Below are positions 33,060-42,393 of a stretch of 64,000 nt of DNA, one piece after another. The DNA comes from CAWDVR01 sp044869805. Its GTDB lineage: Bacteria > Acidobacteriota > Thermoanaerobaculia > Multivoradales > SZUA-115. The notes under the pieces were generated by a model. That model did no database searches. It had not been told where the DNA came from and saw nothing but the letters and a program-made list of their open reading frames with translations. Location of the stretch: assembly GCA_044869805.1 (NCBI GenBank), contig JBIOXV010000055.1, forward strand, positions 62,001 through 126,000, written 5' to 3'. The translations under genes and the position numbers were made by a program. The stretch's first letter is position 1. Each line of letters starts with the position of its first letter.

Positions 33060-33620
33060 ATGGACCAGCGAGCGAGACTTCCCGGCGGCCAGCCCGGTTG
33101 GAAGGGCCTGTTCCTCATCCCGCGCCCGCCCCTGACGCCGATCGTGCCCCACCGCTTCCCCAGCAATCTCCGGCGGCGCTACGAGCGGCTGGCACGCTTC
33201 CCTGCCGGGCTGGTGGTGCTGGGTGACGCGCTGTGCAGCTTCAACCCGGTCTATGGCCAGGGCATGACGGCCGCTGCCCAGCACGCCGAGGTGCTGGACG
33301 GCTGCCTGGCGGGCAACGGGCAGGGCCGGCCCGACGACCTCGACCGCGTCTGCCGCGAGTTCCGGCGGCGGGCGGCGAAGGTGACCGACGTCCCCTGGCA
33401 GCTCGCCACCGGCGAGGACTTCCGCTACCCGGGAGCGGTCGGCCGCCGGCCCCGCGGCACCGCCTTCCTCAACTGGTACGTGGGTCGGGTGCACGAGGCG
33501 GCGATGCGGGACGCTCACGTGGCCCAGAGCTTCTACCGCGTTCTCCACCTGCTGGCCCCGCCCGCCCTCTTGCTGCGGCCGGACGTGGCGGTGCGGGCCC
33601 AGCGCCCGCGCGCCCGCTGA
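33060..33620 (+). pseudogene. C-terminal remnant of an FAD-dependent oxidoreductase
   Basis: 186 codons open from ATG 33060. The segment FPAGLVVLGDALCSFNPVYGQGMTAAAQHAEVL is the FAD-ribityl motif (GDA--SFNP-YGQGM) of flavoprotein monooxygenases, followed by FRRRAAKVTDVPWQLATGEDFRYP and LNWYVGRVHEAAM, which belong to the C-terminal third of ~450-residue enzymes. The N-terminal FAD-binding GxGxxG part is absent: upstream DNA is occupied by the 5' end of sdaA. No ribosome-binding site is present. It is most likely a deletion remnant. Confidence 0.75.
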
Positions 33621-33728
33621 GGCGGGGGCCTCGCCTACCCGCCTGGAATGCGCCGGCGCCGCGCCGGGTTCTTCCACCAGGCGTGGGCCCTGCGGCGCAG
33701 CGCCTCCGGCGCGACGGATGGCGGCTGG

Positions 33729-33734
33729 TATACT
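33729..33734 (+). promoter_or_regulatory. Candidate -10 box of trxB
   Basis: TATACT about 70 nt before ATG 33805; no clear -35 at 17 nt. It would read into the trxB-AAA-VWA run. Confidence 0.35.
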
Positions 33735-33804
33735 GCCAATCGATCGCTCCCCGCTCGTGCCGGGCCCTGAATCGTTCCCCAACCACCCGGAGGTCCGCTC
33801 CTCA

Positions 33805-34767
33805 ATGTCGACGGCTGAAGCCTCCTCCCTCGCGGGCTCCAACCACCATCGCATCCTGATCCTCGGCTCCGGCCCGGCGGGCCTGACCGCGGCGCTCTAC
33901 GCCGCGCGCGCCGAGCTCAAGCCGCTGGTGCTCGAGGGCAACCAGCCCGGTGGCCAGCTCACCATCACCACCGAGGTCGAGAACTACCCCGGCTTCCCCG
34001 ACGGCATCCTGGGGCCCGAGCTGATGGAGAAGATGCGCCACCAGGCTCGCCGCTTCGGCGCCGAGGTGAAGTTCGAGGCCGCCGTCGAGGTGGACCTCGA
34101 CCACCGCCCGTTCACCGTCAAGACCGACGGCGGCACCTACACCGGCGACGCGCTGATCGTGGCCACCGGCGCCTCGGCCAAGCTGCTCGGCCTGCGCTCC
34201 GAGGCCGACCTGATGGGCTACGGCGTGTCGGCCTGCGCCACCTGCGACGGCTTCTTCTTCAAGGGCAAGGAGATCGCGGTGGTGGGCGGCGGCGACACCG
34301 CCATGGAGGAGGCCATCTACCTCACCCGCTTCGCCTCCAAGGTGACGGTGATCCATCGCCGGCGCGAGCTGCGGGCCTCGAAGATCATGCAGGAGCGGGC
34401 GCTCGCCAACGAGAAGATCGCCTGGCTGTTCGACCGCGTGGTGACCGAGGTCGTGGGTACCCGCGAGGGCGGCGTCACCGGCCTCCGGGTCACCAACCTG
34501 GTGACCGGCGAGCAGAGCATCTTCCCCTGCCAGGGCGTGTTCGTGGCCATCGGCCACGCGCCCAACACCGAGCTCTTCGCCGGCAAGCTGGATCGCAACG
34601 AGGTGGGTTACATCCGCGTCGAGGAGCCGACCAGCAAGACCAGCCTGGCCGGGGTCTTCGCCTGCGGCGACGCCATGGACCCCAGCTACCGCCAGGCGGT
34701 GACCGCCGCCGGCACGGGCTGCAAGGCGGCGATCGACGCCGAGCGCTGGCTGGAGGCGCTGGACTGA
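33805..34767 (+). CDS. trxB: Thioredoxin reductase
   Basis: 320 residues from ATG 33805, with GGAGG at 33790. FAD site ILILGSGPAGLTAALYAARAELKPLVLEG, NADPH site IAVVGGGDTAMEEAIYLTRFASKVTVIHRR (in segments), the redox pair C144-A-T-C147 in ACATCDG, and the C-terminal FAD motif GVFACGDAMDPSYRQAVTAAGTG. It reduces thioredoxin with NADPH. The last base of its TGA is the first base of the ATG of the AAA ATPase gene, an unusual coupling. Confidence 0.96.
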   Translation: MSTAEASSLAGSNHHRILILGSGPAGLTAALYAARAELKPLVLEGNQPGGQLTITTEVENYPGFPDGILGPELMEKMRHQARRFGAEVKFEAAVEVDLDHRPFTVKTDGGTYTGDALIVATGASAKLLGLRSEADLMGYGVSACATCDGFFFKGKEIAVVGGGDTAMEEAIYLTRFASKVTVIHRRRELRASKIMQERALANEKIAWLFDRVVTEVVGTREGGVTGLRVTNLVTGEQSIFPCQGVFVAIGHAPNTELFAGKLDRNEVGYIRVEEPTSKTSLAGVFACGDAMDPSYRQAVTAAGTGCKAAIDAERWLEALD

Positions 34768-36287
34768 TGGCTACTCCCGCCTCCCCACCCCGCATCTCCA
34801 CCCCCAAGATCTCGACCCTCGGCGAGCTGCGAGCGAGCGGCTACCGGCCGCGCACCGTCAAGCAGGAGCTGCGCGACAACCTGCGCGCCCGGCTGGCCAA
34901 CGGCCGCCGCCTGTTCCCCGGGGTCCTGGGCTACGACCGCACGGTGGTCCCCGGCGTGGTCAACGCCCTGCTGGCGAATCACGACTTCATCCTCCTCGGC
35001 CTGCGCGGCCAGGCCAAGACCCGCATCCTGCGCGGCCTGGTCGATCTGCTGGACGCTTGGGTGCCGGTGCTCGCCGGCAGCGAGCTCAACGAGGACCCGC
35101 TGGCGCCGATCTCGGTGCCCGGCCGCCGGCTGGTGGCCGAGGCCGGCGACGAGGCTCCGGTCGCCTGGATGGGCCGCGAGGAGCGCTACAACGAGAAGCT
35201 CGCCACCCCCGACGTGTCGATCGCCGACCTGCTGGGCGACATCGACCCGATCAAGGCCGCGACCCGCAAGCTCACCTTCGCCGACCCCGAGGTCATCCAC
35301 TTCGGCATCATCCCGCGCACCAACCGCGGCATCTTCGCCATCAACGAGCTCCCCGACCTGGCGCCGCGCATCCAGGTCGGCCTGTTCAACATCCTCGAGG
35401 AGCGCGACCTCCAGATCCGCGGCTTCCCGGTGCGCATCCCGCTCGACGTGCAGATGGTGTTCTCCGCCAACCCCGAGGACTACACCAACCGCGGCGCCAT
35501 CATCACACCGCTCAAGGACCGCATCGCGTCTCAGATCCTTACCCACTATCCCCCGGACGTGGCCACCGCGGCGGCCATCACCCGTCAGGAGGCGTGGACC
35601 GAGCGCGGCGAGACCGCCGTGGTGATCCCCGACCGTGTGCGCGACCTGATCGAGGAGATCTCCTTCGCCGCCCGCGCCAGCGACCTCGTGGACCAGAGCT
35701 CCGGGGTCTCGGCGCGGGTGTCGATCTCGGCGCTCGAGCTGCTGACCTCGAACCTCGAGCGGCGCGCTCTCGCGACCGGCGAGGCCCAGGTCTTCCCCCG
35801 GCTCGCCGACCTCCAGATGCTCTTGCCGGCGATCACCGGCAAGGTCGAGATGGTCTACGAGGGCGAGCAGCAGGGCGCCGAGGTGGTGGCGCGGCGGCTG
35901 ATCGGCGCGGCGCTCAAGAAGGTGTTCGACGAGACCTTTCCGGAGCTCGGCAAGGAGACCGGAAGCGGCGGCGAGGACGACACCGGGCCCTATGCCGGCA
36001 TCCTGCGCTGGTTCGCCGAGGGCAACGCCGTCACCCTCTCGGACGAGTCGCCGTTCGCCGAGCACCTGGCCGAGCTGGAGCGCGTACCCGGTCTCATGAC
36101 GCTGGTGACCCGGCGCGGACCGACCCCCGAGGAGCGCGCCTTCGCCGCCGAGCTGGTGCTCGAAGGCCTGCACCAGCACTTGAAGCTCGCCCGCCAGGAC
36201 CTCGACAGCCAGATCAGCTTCAAGGAGATGGTCAAGTTCCAGCTCCTGAAGCGGCCGTCCGCCAAGAGCCGGCGCGACGTCAACTAG
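34767..36287 (+). CDS. MoxR/magnesium-chelatase-like AAA+ ATPase
   Basis: 506 residues. After ~45 residues the ATPase begins: FPGVLGYDRTVVPGVVNALLANHDFILLGLRGQAKTRILRGL, with a MoxR-like Walker A (GLRGQAKT, Ala for the second Gly). Walker B/sensor region: RGIFAINELPDLAPRIQVGLFNILEERDLQIRGFPVRIPLDVQMVFSANPEDYTNRG, in which the ATPase core is I-N-E-L. The C-terminal region is helical and charged. With the adjacent VWA protein it forms a classical AAA+/VWA pair, thought to act as a chaperone or cofactor insertase. Start overlaps trxB by 1 nt. Confidence 0.88.
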   Translation: MATPASPPRISTPKISTLGELRASGYRPRTVKQELRDNLRARLANGRRLFPGVLGYDRTVVPGVVNALLANHDFILLGLRGQAKTRILRGLVDLLDAWVPVLAGSELNEDPLAPISVPGRRLVAEAGDEAPVAWMGREERYNEKLATPDVSIADLLGDIDPIKAATRKLTFADPEVIHFGIIPRTNRGIFAINELPDLAPRIQVGLFNILEERDLQIRGFPVRIPLDVQMVFSANPEDYTNRGAIITPLKDRIASQILTHYPPDVATAAAITRQEAWTERGETAVVIPDRVRDLIEEISFAARASDLVDQSSGVSARVSISALELLTSNLERRALATGEAQVFPRLADLQMLLPAITGKVEMVYEGEQQGAEVVARRLIGAALKKVFDETFPELGKETGSGGEDDTGPYAGILRWFAEGNAVTLSDESPFAEHLAELERVPGLMTLVTRRGPTPEERAFAAELVLEGLHQHLKLARQDLDSQISFKEMVKFQLLKRPSAKSRRDVN

Positions 36288-36304
36288 CCGGGCGGCGGAC
36301 GGCC

Positions 36305-37393
36305 ATGCGCCATCGCTACGCCTACCTCGACCCCGCGCTGATCCGCGCGCTGCTCGCGGGCCTGGACCTGCTGCGGCTGTTCAACCAGCTCCTGCTGGCC
36401 TCGGGCGGCGACGTCGAGGAAGCCATGGAGTGGATGCGCTACCTGCAGCAGCAGGGCTACATCGACCAGTCCGTGGACCTCGAAGCCTTCTTCACCAGCC
36501 TCGAGGAGCAGCGCCTGATCCAGCGCGACAGCGAGGGCGGCGCCCAGCTCACCAGCTCCGGCGAGCGCCAGGTGCGGCGCTCGGCCTTCGACGAGCTGTT
36601 CTCCAGCCTGGAGAAGGCGGGCCCCGGCTACCACTCCGTGGAGGCCGCGGGCGACGGCATCGAGCGGCAGCCGGAGACCCGCGCCTTCGAGTTCGGCGAC
36701 GACCTCCATCACTTGGATGCCGCGCGCTCGCTGCAGAACGCCATCCGGCGCACCCAGGGCGGCCTCGACCTCGCCGAGGAGGACCTCGAGGTACACGAGA
36801 CCGAGCACCTCACCTCCTGCGCCACGGTGGTGGCGATCGACGTCAGCCACTCGATGGTGCTCTACGGCGAGGACCGCATCACGCCGGCCAAGAAGGTGGC
36901 CCTGGCGCTGACCGAGCTGATCACCACCAAGTACCCCAAGGACCACCTCTCGGTGATCCTCTTTGGCGACCGTGCCGAGCGCGTGAACCTCTCCGACCTG
37001 CCCTATGTCCAGGCCGGGCCCTACCACACCAACACGCGCGAGGCCTTGCAGCTCGCTCGCGGCCTGCTCGCCCGCCAGAAGCAGCCCAACAAGCAGATCT
37101 TCCTGATCACCGACGGCAAGCCCTCGGCGATCACCGAGCACGGCCGGGTGTACAAGAACCCCTTCGGGCTGGACCTGCGGATCGTCAACCTGACGCTCGA
37201 AGAGGCCGACATTTGCCGCCGCCAGAAGGTGGTGATCACCACCTTCATGCTGGCCACCGACGAGATGCTCACCGACTTCGTGGACAAGCTCACCCGCGTC
37301 AACCGCGGCCGCGCCTTCTTCGCCTCGCCCTACAACCTGGGCGAGTTCCTGCTCGCCGACTACATCAAGAACCGGCGCCGGCGGGTGCGCTGA
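36305..37393 (+). CDS. von Willebrand factor A domain protein, partner of the AAA+ ATPase
   Basis: 362 residues from ATG 36305, 17 nt after the ATPase gene. The N-terminal ~165 residues are helical and charged. The VWA domain follows (about 172-355) with an intact MIDAS: AIDVSHSM (D179, S181, S183), then T/N in HTNTREAL and LITDGKPSA. The last part contains LDLRIVNLTLEEADICRRQKVVITTFMLA. MoxR-like ATPases use VWA partners as metal-dependent adaptors. Cytosolic. The target is not encoded nearby. Confidence 0.9.
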   Translation: MRHRYAYLDPALIRALLAGLDLLRLFNQLLLASGGDVEEAMEWMRYLQQQGYIDQSVDLEAFFTSLEEQRLIQRDSEGGAQLTSSGERQVRRSAFDELFSSLEKAGPGYHSVEAAGDGIERQPETRAFEFGDDLHHLDAARSLQNAIRRTQGGLDLAEEDLEVHETEHLTSCATVVAIDVSHSMVLYGEDRITPAKKVALALTELITTKYPKDHLSVILFGDRAERVNLSDLPYVQAGPYHTNTREALQLARGLLARQKQPNKQIFLITDGKPSAITEHGRVYKNPFGLDLRIVNLTLEEADICRRQKVVITTFMLATDEMLTDFVDKLTRVNRGRAFFASPYNLGEFLLADYIKNRRRRVR

Positions 37394-37494
37394 CGTCGCA
37401 AAGCTTGACCGCGATCACCAGAGTCTCAATAATGACTCGGAACGAGTCGCATCGCGAGTCATCGCACTGAACAGCGCGGCTCGGGGAGGTCCCC

Positions 37495-37761
37495 ATGATC
37501 GACCAGCTCACCATCCGCGGCCTCGACGACGATTTGGCCCGCAAGGTCCGGAGCCTCGCGAAGCAAGAGGGCCTGTCGCTGAATCAGGCCGTCCTCAAGC
37601 TGCTCCGGCGAGGAGCGGGGCTCGACACATCCAAGCCTGACGAGGACGTGATCGGCAGCTCGCTCGACTGGTTCATCGGGAGCGCCACCGACGAGGAGAC
37701 TCGGGAGCTCGAAGAGGCCCTCAAAGTGTTCGAGACCATCGATGAGGAGCTCTGGAGGTGA
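37495..37761 (+). CDS. Ribbon-helix-helix antitoxin of a VapBC-type system
   Basis: 88 residues. N-terminal RHH motif LTIRGLDDDLARKVRSLAKQEGLSLNQAVLKLLRRG (FitA/Arc type) that binds the operon promoter, then an acidic C-terminal tail (DEETRELEEALKVFETIDEELW) that would cover the toxin active site. GGGGAGG lies before ATG 37495. The TGA overlaps the toxin GTG by 4 nt. Confidence 0.85.
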   Translation: MIDQLTIRGLDDDLARKVRSLAKQEGLSLNQAVLKLLRRGAGLDTSKPDEDVIGSSLDWFIGSATDEETRELEEALKVFETIDEELWR

Positions 37762-38153
37762 GGGTGGTGCTCGACTCCAATGCCTACACGCAGCTCGAGA
37801 ACGGCGAGCCGAGGGTCAGCCACCTCGTGCAACGAGCCGAGCGCATCCTGTTCTCGATCGTGGTCGCCGGCGAGCTTCTCGCTGGCTTCAGAAATGGGAC
37901 GCGGCTGGAGAAGAACCTGAAAAAGCTCCAGCAGTTCCTCTCCGGGTCCCGCGTCGATCTCGTTCCTGTGACATGGAGCACCGCGGATCGCTTTGGGCGC
38001 ATCATGTCCGCGCTGCGGCGGAAGGGTCGACCGATCCCGATCAACGGCATCTGGATCGCCGCCCACGCTATGGAGACCGGCGCCGACCTGATCTCCTTCG
38101 ACCAGCACTTTGCCCACGTCGACGGCCTGGCGTGGATCGACCCGGCGCGCTAA
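37758..38153 (+). CDS. PIN-domain toxin, VapC family, with one altered acidic position
   Basis: 131 residues from GTG 37758. PIN-fold endoribonuclease: D6 in VVLDSNAY, E39 in IVVAGELLAGF, and D115 in LISFDQHF are present. The usual N-D of the INDxWIAA helix is N-G here (PINGIWIAAHA, G97), so one of the four metal-binding acids is missing unless a neighbour substitutes. Its stop codon overlaps that of the convergent histidine kinase gene. Activity is uncertain. Confidence 0.85.
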   Translation: MRVVLDSNAYTQLENGEPRVSHLVQRAERILFSIVVAGELLAGFRNGTRLEKNLKKLQQFLSGSRVDLVPVTWSTADRFGRIMSALRRKGRPIPINGIWIAAHAMETGADLISFDQHFAHVDGLAWIDPAR

Positions 38154-40078
38154 GCCCGCCGCAGCCGCAGCTCGAAGCTCGCTCCCCGCTCTGACTTCGC
38201 CAGCCTGAGGTCTCCGCCCATGCGGCGCGCGAGGCGGCGGGAGAGGGCAAGGCCCAGGCCCACGCCGGGCGCCGAGCCGGCGGCCTGGGCTGCGGAGCGA
38301 TGGAACGGCCGGAACAGGCGGCGCCGCTCGCGCTCGCCGATGCCCTGTCCCTGGTCCGCGAGGGTGAGCACCGCATGCCGGCCGCGAACCTCGGCCGCCA
38401 GGCGTAGCGCGGGGCGCTCAGCGTTGCCGCCGTACTTGCAGGCGTTGTCCACCAGGTTGAAGAGGATCTGCTCGACGCTCGCCAGATCGAGCCGGACCCG
38501 CTCCGCCGCCAGCTCTTCAGGCACCTGGACCTCAAGCTTTAGGCCGGCGAGCGCCACCCGCTCCTCGAGACGCGGCACAACCCGCGCCAGGAGCTCGCGC
38601 AGAGTTGCGTGCTCGCGAGCCGCGGGCGCCCGCACCCGCTCGAGCCGCGAGAACGAGAGCACGTTGTCCACCAAGTGGCCGAGGCGGTCGGCTTCGCGCT
38701 TCAAAGTGGCGATGTACGAGCCGCGCTCCACGGGCGGCACGGCATCCTCGACCAGGAGGTCCGAATAGAGCCGCAGCGTGGTCAGCGGCGTGCGCAGCTC
38801 GTGGGTGACCGCCGAGACGAAGTCGGCGCGGCGTTGCGCGAGGGTCATCGAGCCGGCGAGCAGCGCGCCCACACCCGCGAGGCAGAGCAAGGCCGCTCCC
38901 CAGGCCGCGGCGAGCGTGAGGCGTACCGGCGTCCAGTCCGGCGGCTCGGCCTCGCGGGGCGGCCCGGGCACCAGCCGCAGCGGCAGCACGGCGAGCTGGC
39001 GGCTCGGGTCCGGGGGATCCGACGACGGCTCGAGGCGCGAGCCCGGCACCACCTCGGCGACCTGGGCGAGCAGCCCCTGGGAGAGCGCCGGCCAGTCGAG
39101 CCGCACGCCCTGCAGCAGCCGCTCGTCGCCGTCCAGCACCTGGCGCAGGAGCAGCAGCTCGTCCCCCACCCACCGGCCCTCGAAGGCGGACTCCACCTCG
39201 GCGGGCGGAGCGGGGCGAGGAGAAACCCGGTGGGCTCGCGGCGGAGCCCGTGTGGCCGCGGCCGGGAGGGCGGGGGTGCTCGCGGCGACGTCCTTGGTGT
39301 CCGCTGCTTGCCCGGTCTCCGCTACCGCGTCGTCCTGGACGCTCGACTCCGGCTGCGGCGTCGCTGCGAGGCTCTCCGCCGGTTCAAGCGCAGGCGCTTC
39401 GGCCGCGTCCTCCCGTGGCGCCGTGGCTTCGTCTGGTAGAGACAGCACGATGTTCTGCTGCGCCAGCTCCTGCCGGCGCTGGAAGGCCTGGGCGTTGAGG
39501 ACTTCTTGACTGTAGGCGGTCTGCTGGCCCGCCTCGTTGGCGCCGACGTTCAGCCGATCGACGAGCACGCCCGGCGTGGCGATGAGCTGCTCCCACGGGT
39601 CCGTCGCGTCCGCTACTTTGGCCGGCTCGCTCGGCACGGGCGGCGGCTCGATCCGATGCGCCAGCCGCGGCAAGGCAGCCTCGCCGAATTCCGGCCGCAC
39701 GCTCCGTGGCGGCGGCGGCGGCAGAGGAAGAGCCGCGATCCAGGCCGCGTCCCCCAGCCCGGGTCCGCGCACCGGCTCGCGCGCTGGACCGAGCTCGAAC
39801 CGCGCTCGCACCATCTGCCCGGGCTCCGGTGGCGCGAGAGCCGCCGCGCGGTGCTGAGCAGCGCTGCGCCGGTTCTCGCGTGCCACCAGCTCGGCGAGCG
39901 AGGCGTCCATGCGCCACAGGGCGATGCGGACGTTCTCCTCGGCGATCGCCTTGCCCAGCGCCTGTACCTCCGAGCGCTCGAGGGCCAGGGTCAGCGAAGT
40001 GATCCACCCCAGGGCGCCCAGCAGCACCAGCGCGCTGGCCGCGAAAACGGCAGCCACGACAGCGGGGCGGCGGATCAC
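38150..40078 (-). CDS. Sensor histidine kinase with large Pro/Ala-rich periplasmic domain
   Basis: 642 residues. Transmembrane helix at about 8-30, a ~370-residue periplasmic region rich in Pro and Ala (for example LPLPPPPPRSVRPEFGE), a second transmembrane helix (LTLAAAWGAALLCLAGVGALLAG), and no clear HAMP. HisKA with H426 in SAVTHELRTPLTTL; HATPase with N box NLVDNACKYGG, G1 DQGQGIG and G2 GVGLGLAL. It starts 4 nt inside the response-regulator stop. The periplasmic sensor part contains no domain I recognise; the signal is unknown. Confidence 0.92.
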   Translation of the reverse strand: MIRRPAVVAAVFAASALVLLGALGWITSLTLALERSEVQALGKAIAEENVRIALWRMDASLAELVARENRRSAAQHRAAALAPPEPGQMVRARFELGPAREPVRGPGLGDAAWIAALPLPPPPPRSVRPEFGEAALPRLAHRIEPPPVPSEPAKVADATDPWEQLIATPGVLVDRLNVGANEAGQQTAYSQEVLNAQAFQRRQELAQQNIVLSLPDEATAPREDAAEAPALEPAESLAATPQPESSVQDDAVAETGQAADTKDVAASTPALPAAATRAPPRAHRVSPRPAPPAEVESAFEGRWVGDELLLLRQVLDGDERLLQGVRLDWPALSQGLLAQVAEVVPGSRLEPSSDPPDPSRQLAVLPLRLVPGPPREAEPPDWTPVRLTLAAAWGAALLCLAGVGALLAGSMTLAQRRADFVSAVTHELRTPLTTLRLYSDLLVEDAVPPVERGSYIATLKREADRLGHLVDNVLSFSRLERVRAPAAREHATLRELLARVVPRLEERVALAGLKLEVQVPEELAAERVRLDLASVEQILFNLVDNACKYGGNAERPALRLAAEVRGRHAVLTLADQGQGIGERERRRLFRPFHRSAAQAAGSAPGVGLGLALSRRLARRMGGDLRLAKSERGASFELRLRRA

Positions 40079-40764
40079 GGCGGCAGCCGGTAGCCTTTCC
40101 CGCGCACCGTCACCAGCACCTGTTCGCCTCGCTGTTCGCCGAGCTTGCGTCGCAGCCGGGCCATGGTCATGTCCACCGAGCGCGTCGCCACGAGGTGCGG
40201 CTTCTGCTGCCAGACGCGGGTCAGCAGCTCGTCGCGAGAGACGATTCTCTCGCGGCTCTTCGCCAGATAGCGCAGCAGGTCGGACTCGAGCTTCGACAAC
40301 GCCTCGCAGCGGCCGTCGTCGAAGCGCACCTCGCAGCGCTCGAAGTCCACCTCGCGCCCGGCGAGCTCCAGGCGCGCGATCGGGCGCGGCCGCTCCGGCG
40401 AGCGGCGCAGCACCGCCTCCACCCTTGCCAGCAGCTCGCGGGCGCCAAACGGCTTGACCACGTAGTCGTCGGCGCCCAGCTCCAGGCCGCGCACGCGATC
40501 GTCCTCGGCGCCGCGCGCCGTGACCAGGATCACCGGCAGCGCCGGCTCCTGCAGGCGGATGCCGCGCAGCACCTCGAGGCCGTCCGCGAGCGGCAGCACC
40601 AGGTCGAGGAGCACCAGATCGATGCCACCGCCGAGCGCCTTCCTCGTGCCCTCGACGCCGTCTCCCGCCTCGTCCACGTCGTAGGAGGCGTAGCGCAAGG
40701 CGGCCACCACCCCGCGGCGCACGGCGAGGTCGTCCTCGATCACCAGGATGGAGCGCCGGCTCAT
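40075..40764 (-). CDS. OmpR/PhoB-family response regulator
   Basis: 229 residues. Receiver domain with acid pocket (VIEDD), phosphoacceptor D54 in LVLLDLVLPLADG, T/S in ILVTARG and KPFGARELLARV. C-terminal winged helix: VSRDELLTRVW, LVATRSVDMTMARLRRKLGE and RGKGYRL. The stop overlaps the kinase start by 4 nt. Targets may include the divergent 455-residue gene 160 nt away; this is inference. Confidence 0.95.
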   Translation of the reverse strand: MSRRSILVIEDDLAVRRGVVAALRYASYDVDEAGDGVEGTRKALGGGIDLVLLDLVLPLADGLEVLRGIRLQEPALPVILVTARGAEDDRVRGLELGADDYVVKPFGARELLARVEAVLRRSPERPRPIARLELAGREVDFERCEVRFDDGRCEALSKLESDLLRYLAKSRERIVSRDELLTRVWQQKPHLVATRSVDMTMARLRRKLGEQRGEQVLVTVRGKGYRLPP

Positions 40765-40923
40765 CGATTCACCAACGGCATGCTAGCGCAGGCGCAGCGG
40801 CCGAAAGGCGCGCCGAAGCGCCGTGATCCCAGGAGTTACCTGCGTGTTACGTTCGCTGGCCGGAGGAGCCGCTAACGTGGCGCCAGCGGTCAGGAAGGCC
40901 GCACGAACCCAAGGAGGTGAAAC

Positions 40924-42291
40924 GTGAGAGCCAAGCACCAAGCAGCAGCGTCGGCCCTGCTCTCGATCGCGATCCTGCTTCCCGGCGCGGGTTGCGCGGC
41001 GGCCAGCGCGACGCCGGAGCTGGATGCGCTCGCGCGCACCGCGCTCCGCGGTGCCCCCCACGAAGCCGCCGCGGAGATCGACCGGCTGCGGGAGGCCGGA
41101 GCGGCCGGGATGGCCGCGGCCCTGGCGATCGCCGATCGATGCCGCGAAGGGCAGGCAGCGGGCGACGCGGGCGACGCGGCCACGATCGCCTCCAGGCTCG
41201 ACCGTGTCTGCGGCGTCGCCGACTGCGGCGCGATCCGCCTCTTCTGGTACACCGACCTGGAAGCGGCCAAGGCCGAGGCCCAGGCGGCGGGCAAGCCGAT
41301 CCTGTCCCTGCGCCTCCTCGGCCGGCTCGACGAGGAGCTGTCCTGCGCCAACAGCCGTTTCTTCCGCACCGTGCTCTACCCCAACCGCGAGATCGGCGAG
41401 CTGCTGCGCGAGCAGTACGTGCTCCACTGGGAGTCGCTGCGGCCGGTGCCCAAGGTGACGATCGAGTTCGGCGACGGCCGCAAGCTCGAGCAGACGGTGA
41501 CCGGCAACAGCGTGCACTACCTGCTCGACGGCCGAGGCCGGCTGCTCGACGTGCTGCCAGGGCTCTACGGCCCGGCCACCTTCCGACGCGAGCTCATGCA
41601 GGCCCTGGGCGACGTACCGGCGGCCGCGCGGCTCGACGACACGCGGTTCGCGGCGTGGGCCCGGAAGCGCTTCCAGACCACCGGACGGCGGCTCGACGCG
41701 GCGCTCGAGGCCAAGCTCGCCGTGGTGACACCCCTCCGGCAGGAGACCGCCGTGCCGACCGCCACCAGCCGCGACCCCTGGCAGGCCCCCCGGCCCACCG
41801 TCAAGACCCGCGTGGTCCGCGACACCGCCAGCAAGTCCGGCGGCGAGATCTCGCTCTACCGCGCCCTCGACCGCGAGCTCGAAGCCACCGACGCCGAGCT
41901 CGAACGGCTGGCGGGCACCCACCGCGCCGAGGTGCGGCTGGACGAGGCGAGCCGTGCCTTCCTGCTGGCCAAGCACGGCGTGACGGACCGCGCGGCGGGC
42001 GCTCGGCTGATCGAGAGCTTCGAGCGCACCCTGGCGCTCGACGAGGTGATGAACGAGCTCCGCCACCGGCGCCAAGTGCTACGCCGGCTGATCCGCTACG
42101 GGATCGCGCCCGACTTCGACCTTGCCGACCTGAACGCCTGGATCTACGACGAGGTCTTCGGGGCCGATCTCTCGGACCCGTGGATGGGGCTCCAGCCCGA
42201 CGAGGTCTACATGGCCTTGCCGGCGAGCGCCAGAGCCGCGCCGCCTCCTCCCCCGCCACCGCCCCAGGTATCCGACGCGATGCTCAAGTGA
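40924..42291 (+). CDS. Secreted or lipid-anchored protein with thioredoxin-like segment, unknown function
   Basis: 455 residues from GTG 40924, with a very strong AAGGAGGTGA ribosome site. N-terminal signal ALLSIAILLPGAGCA may be a lipobox (GAGC). Residues ~105-220 (LFWYTDLEAAKAEAQAAGKPILSLRLLGRLDEELSCANSRFFRTVLY then LREQYVLHWES, YLLDGRGRLLDVLPGL) follow the pattern of thioredoxin-like DUF255-type proteins without the CxxC motif. The C-terminal half is helical; the end is Pro-rich. It is divergent from the two-component system. Confidence 0.65.
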   Translation: MRAKHQAAASALLSIAILLPGAGCAAASATPELDALARTALRGAPHEAAAEIDRLREAGAAGMAAALAIADRCREGQAAGDAGDAATIASRLDRVCGVADCGAIRLFWYTDLEAAKAEAQAAGKPILSLRLLGRLDEELSCANSRFFRTVLYPNREIGELLREQYVLHWESLRPVPKVTIEFGDGRKLEQTVTGNSVHYLLDGRGRLLDVLPGLYGPATFRRELMQALGDVPAAARLDDTRFAAWARKRFQTTGRRLDAALEAKLAVVTPLRQETAVPTATSRDPWQAPRPTVKTRVVRDTASKSGGEISLYRALDRELEATDAELERLAGTHRAEVRLDEASRAFLLAKHGVTDRAAGARLIESFERTLALDEVMNELRHRRQVLRRLIRYGIAPDFDLADLNAWIYDEVFGADLSDPWMGLQPDEVYMALPASARAAPPPPPPPPQVSDAMLK

Positions 42292-42393
42292 GGCTGATTC
42301 CGCCCGGCGGTCCGCCGGGCGACCTTCTCGCTAGCGGCGCTGTCAGCGGCTCGCCGAGGGCGCTTGGCAGGCTCGATTCCCCCTCGGCTCCCC

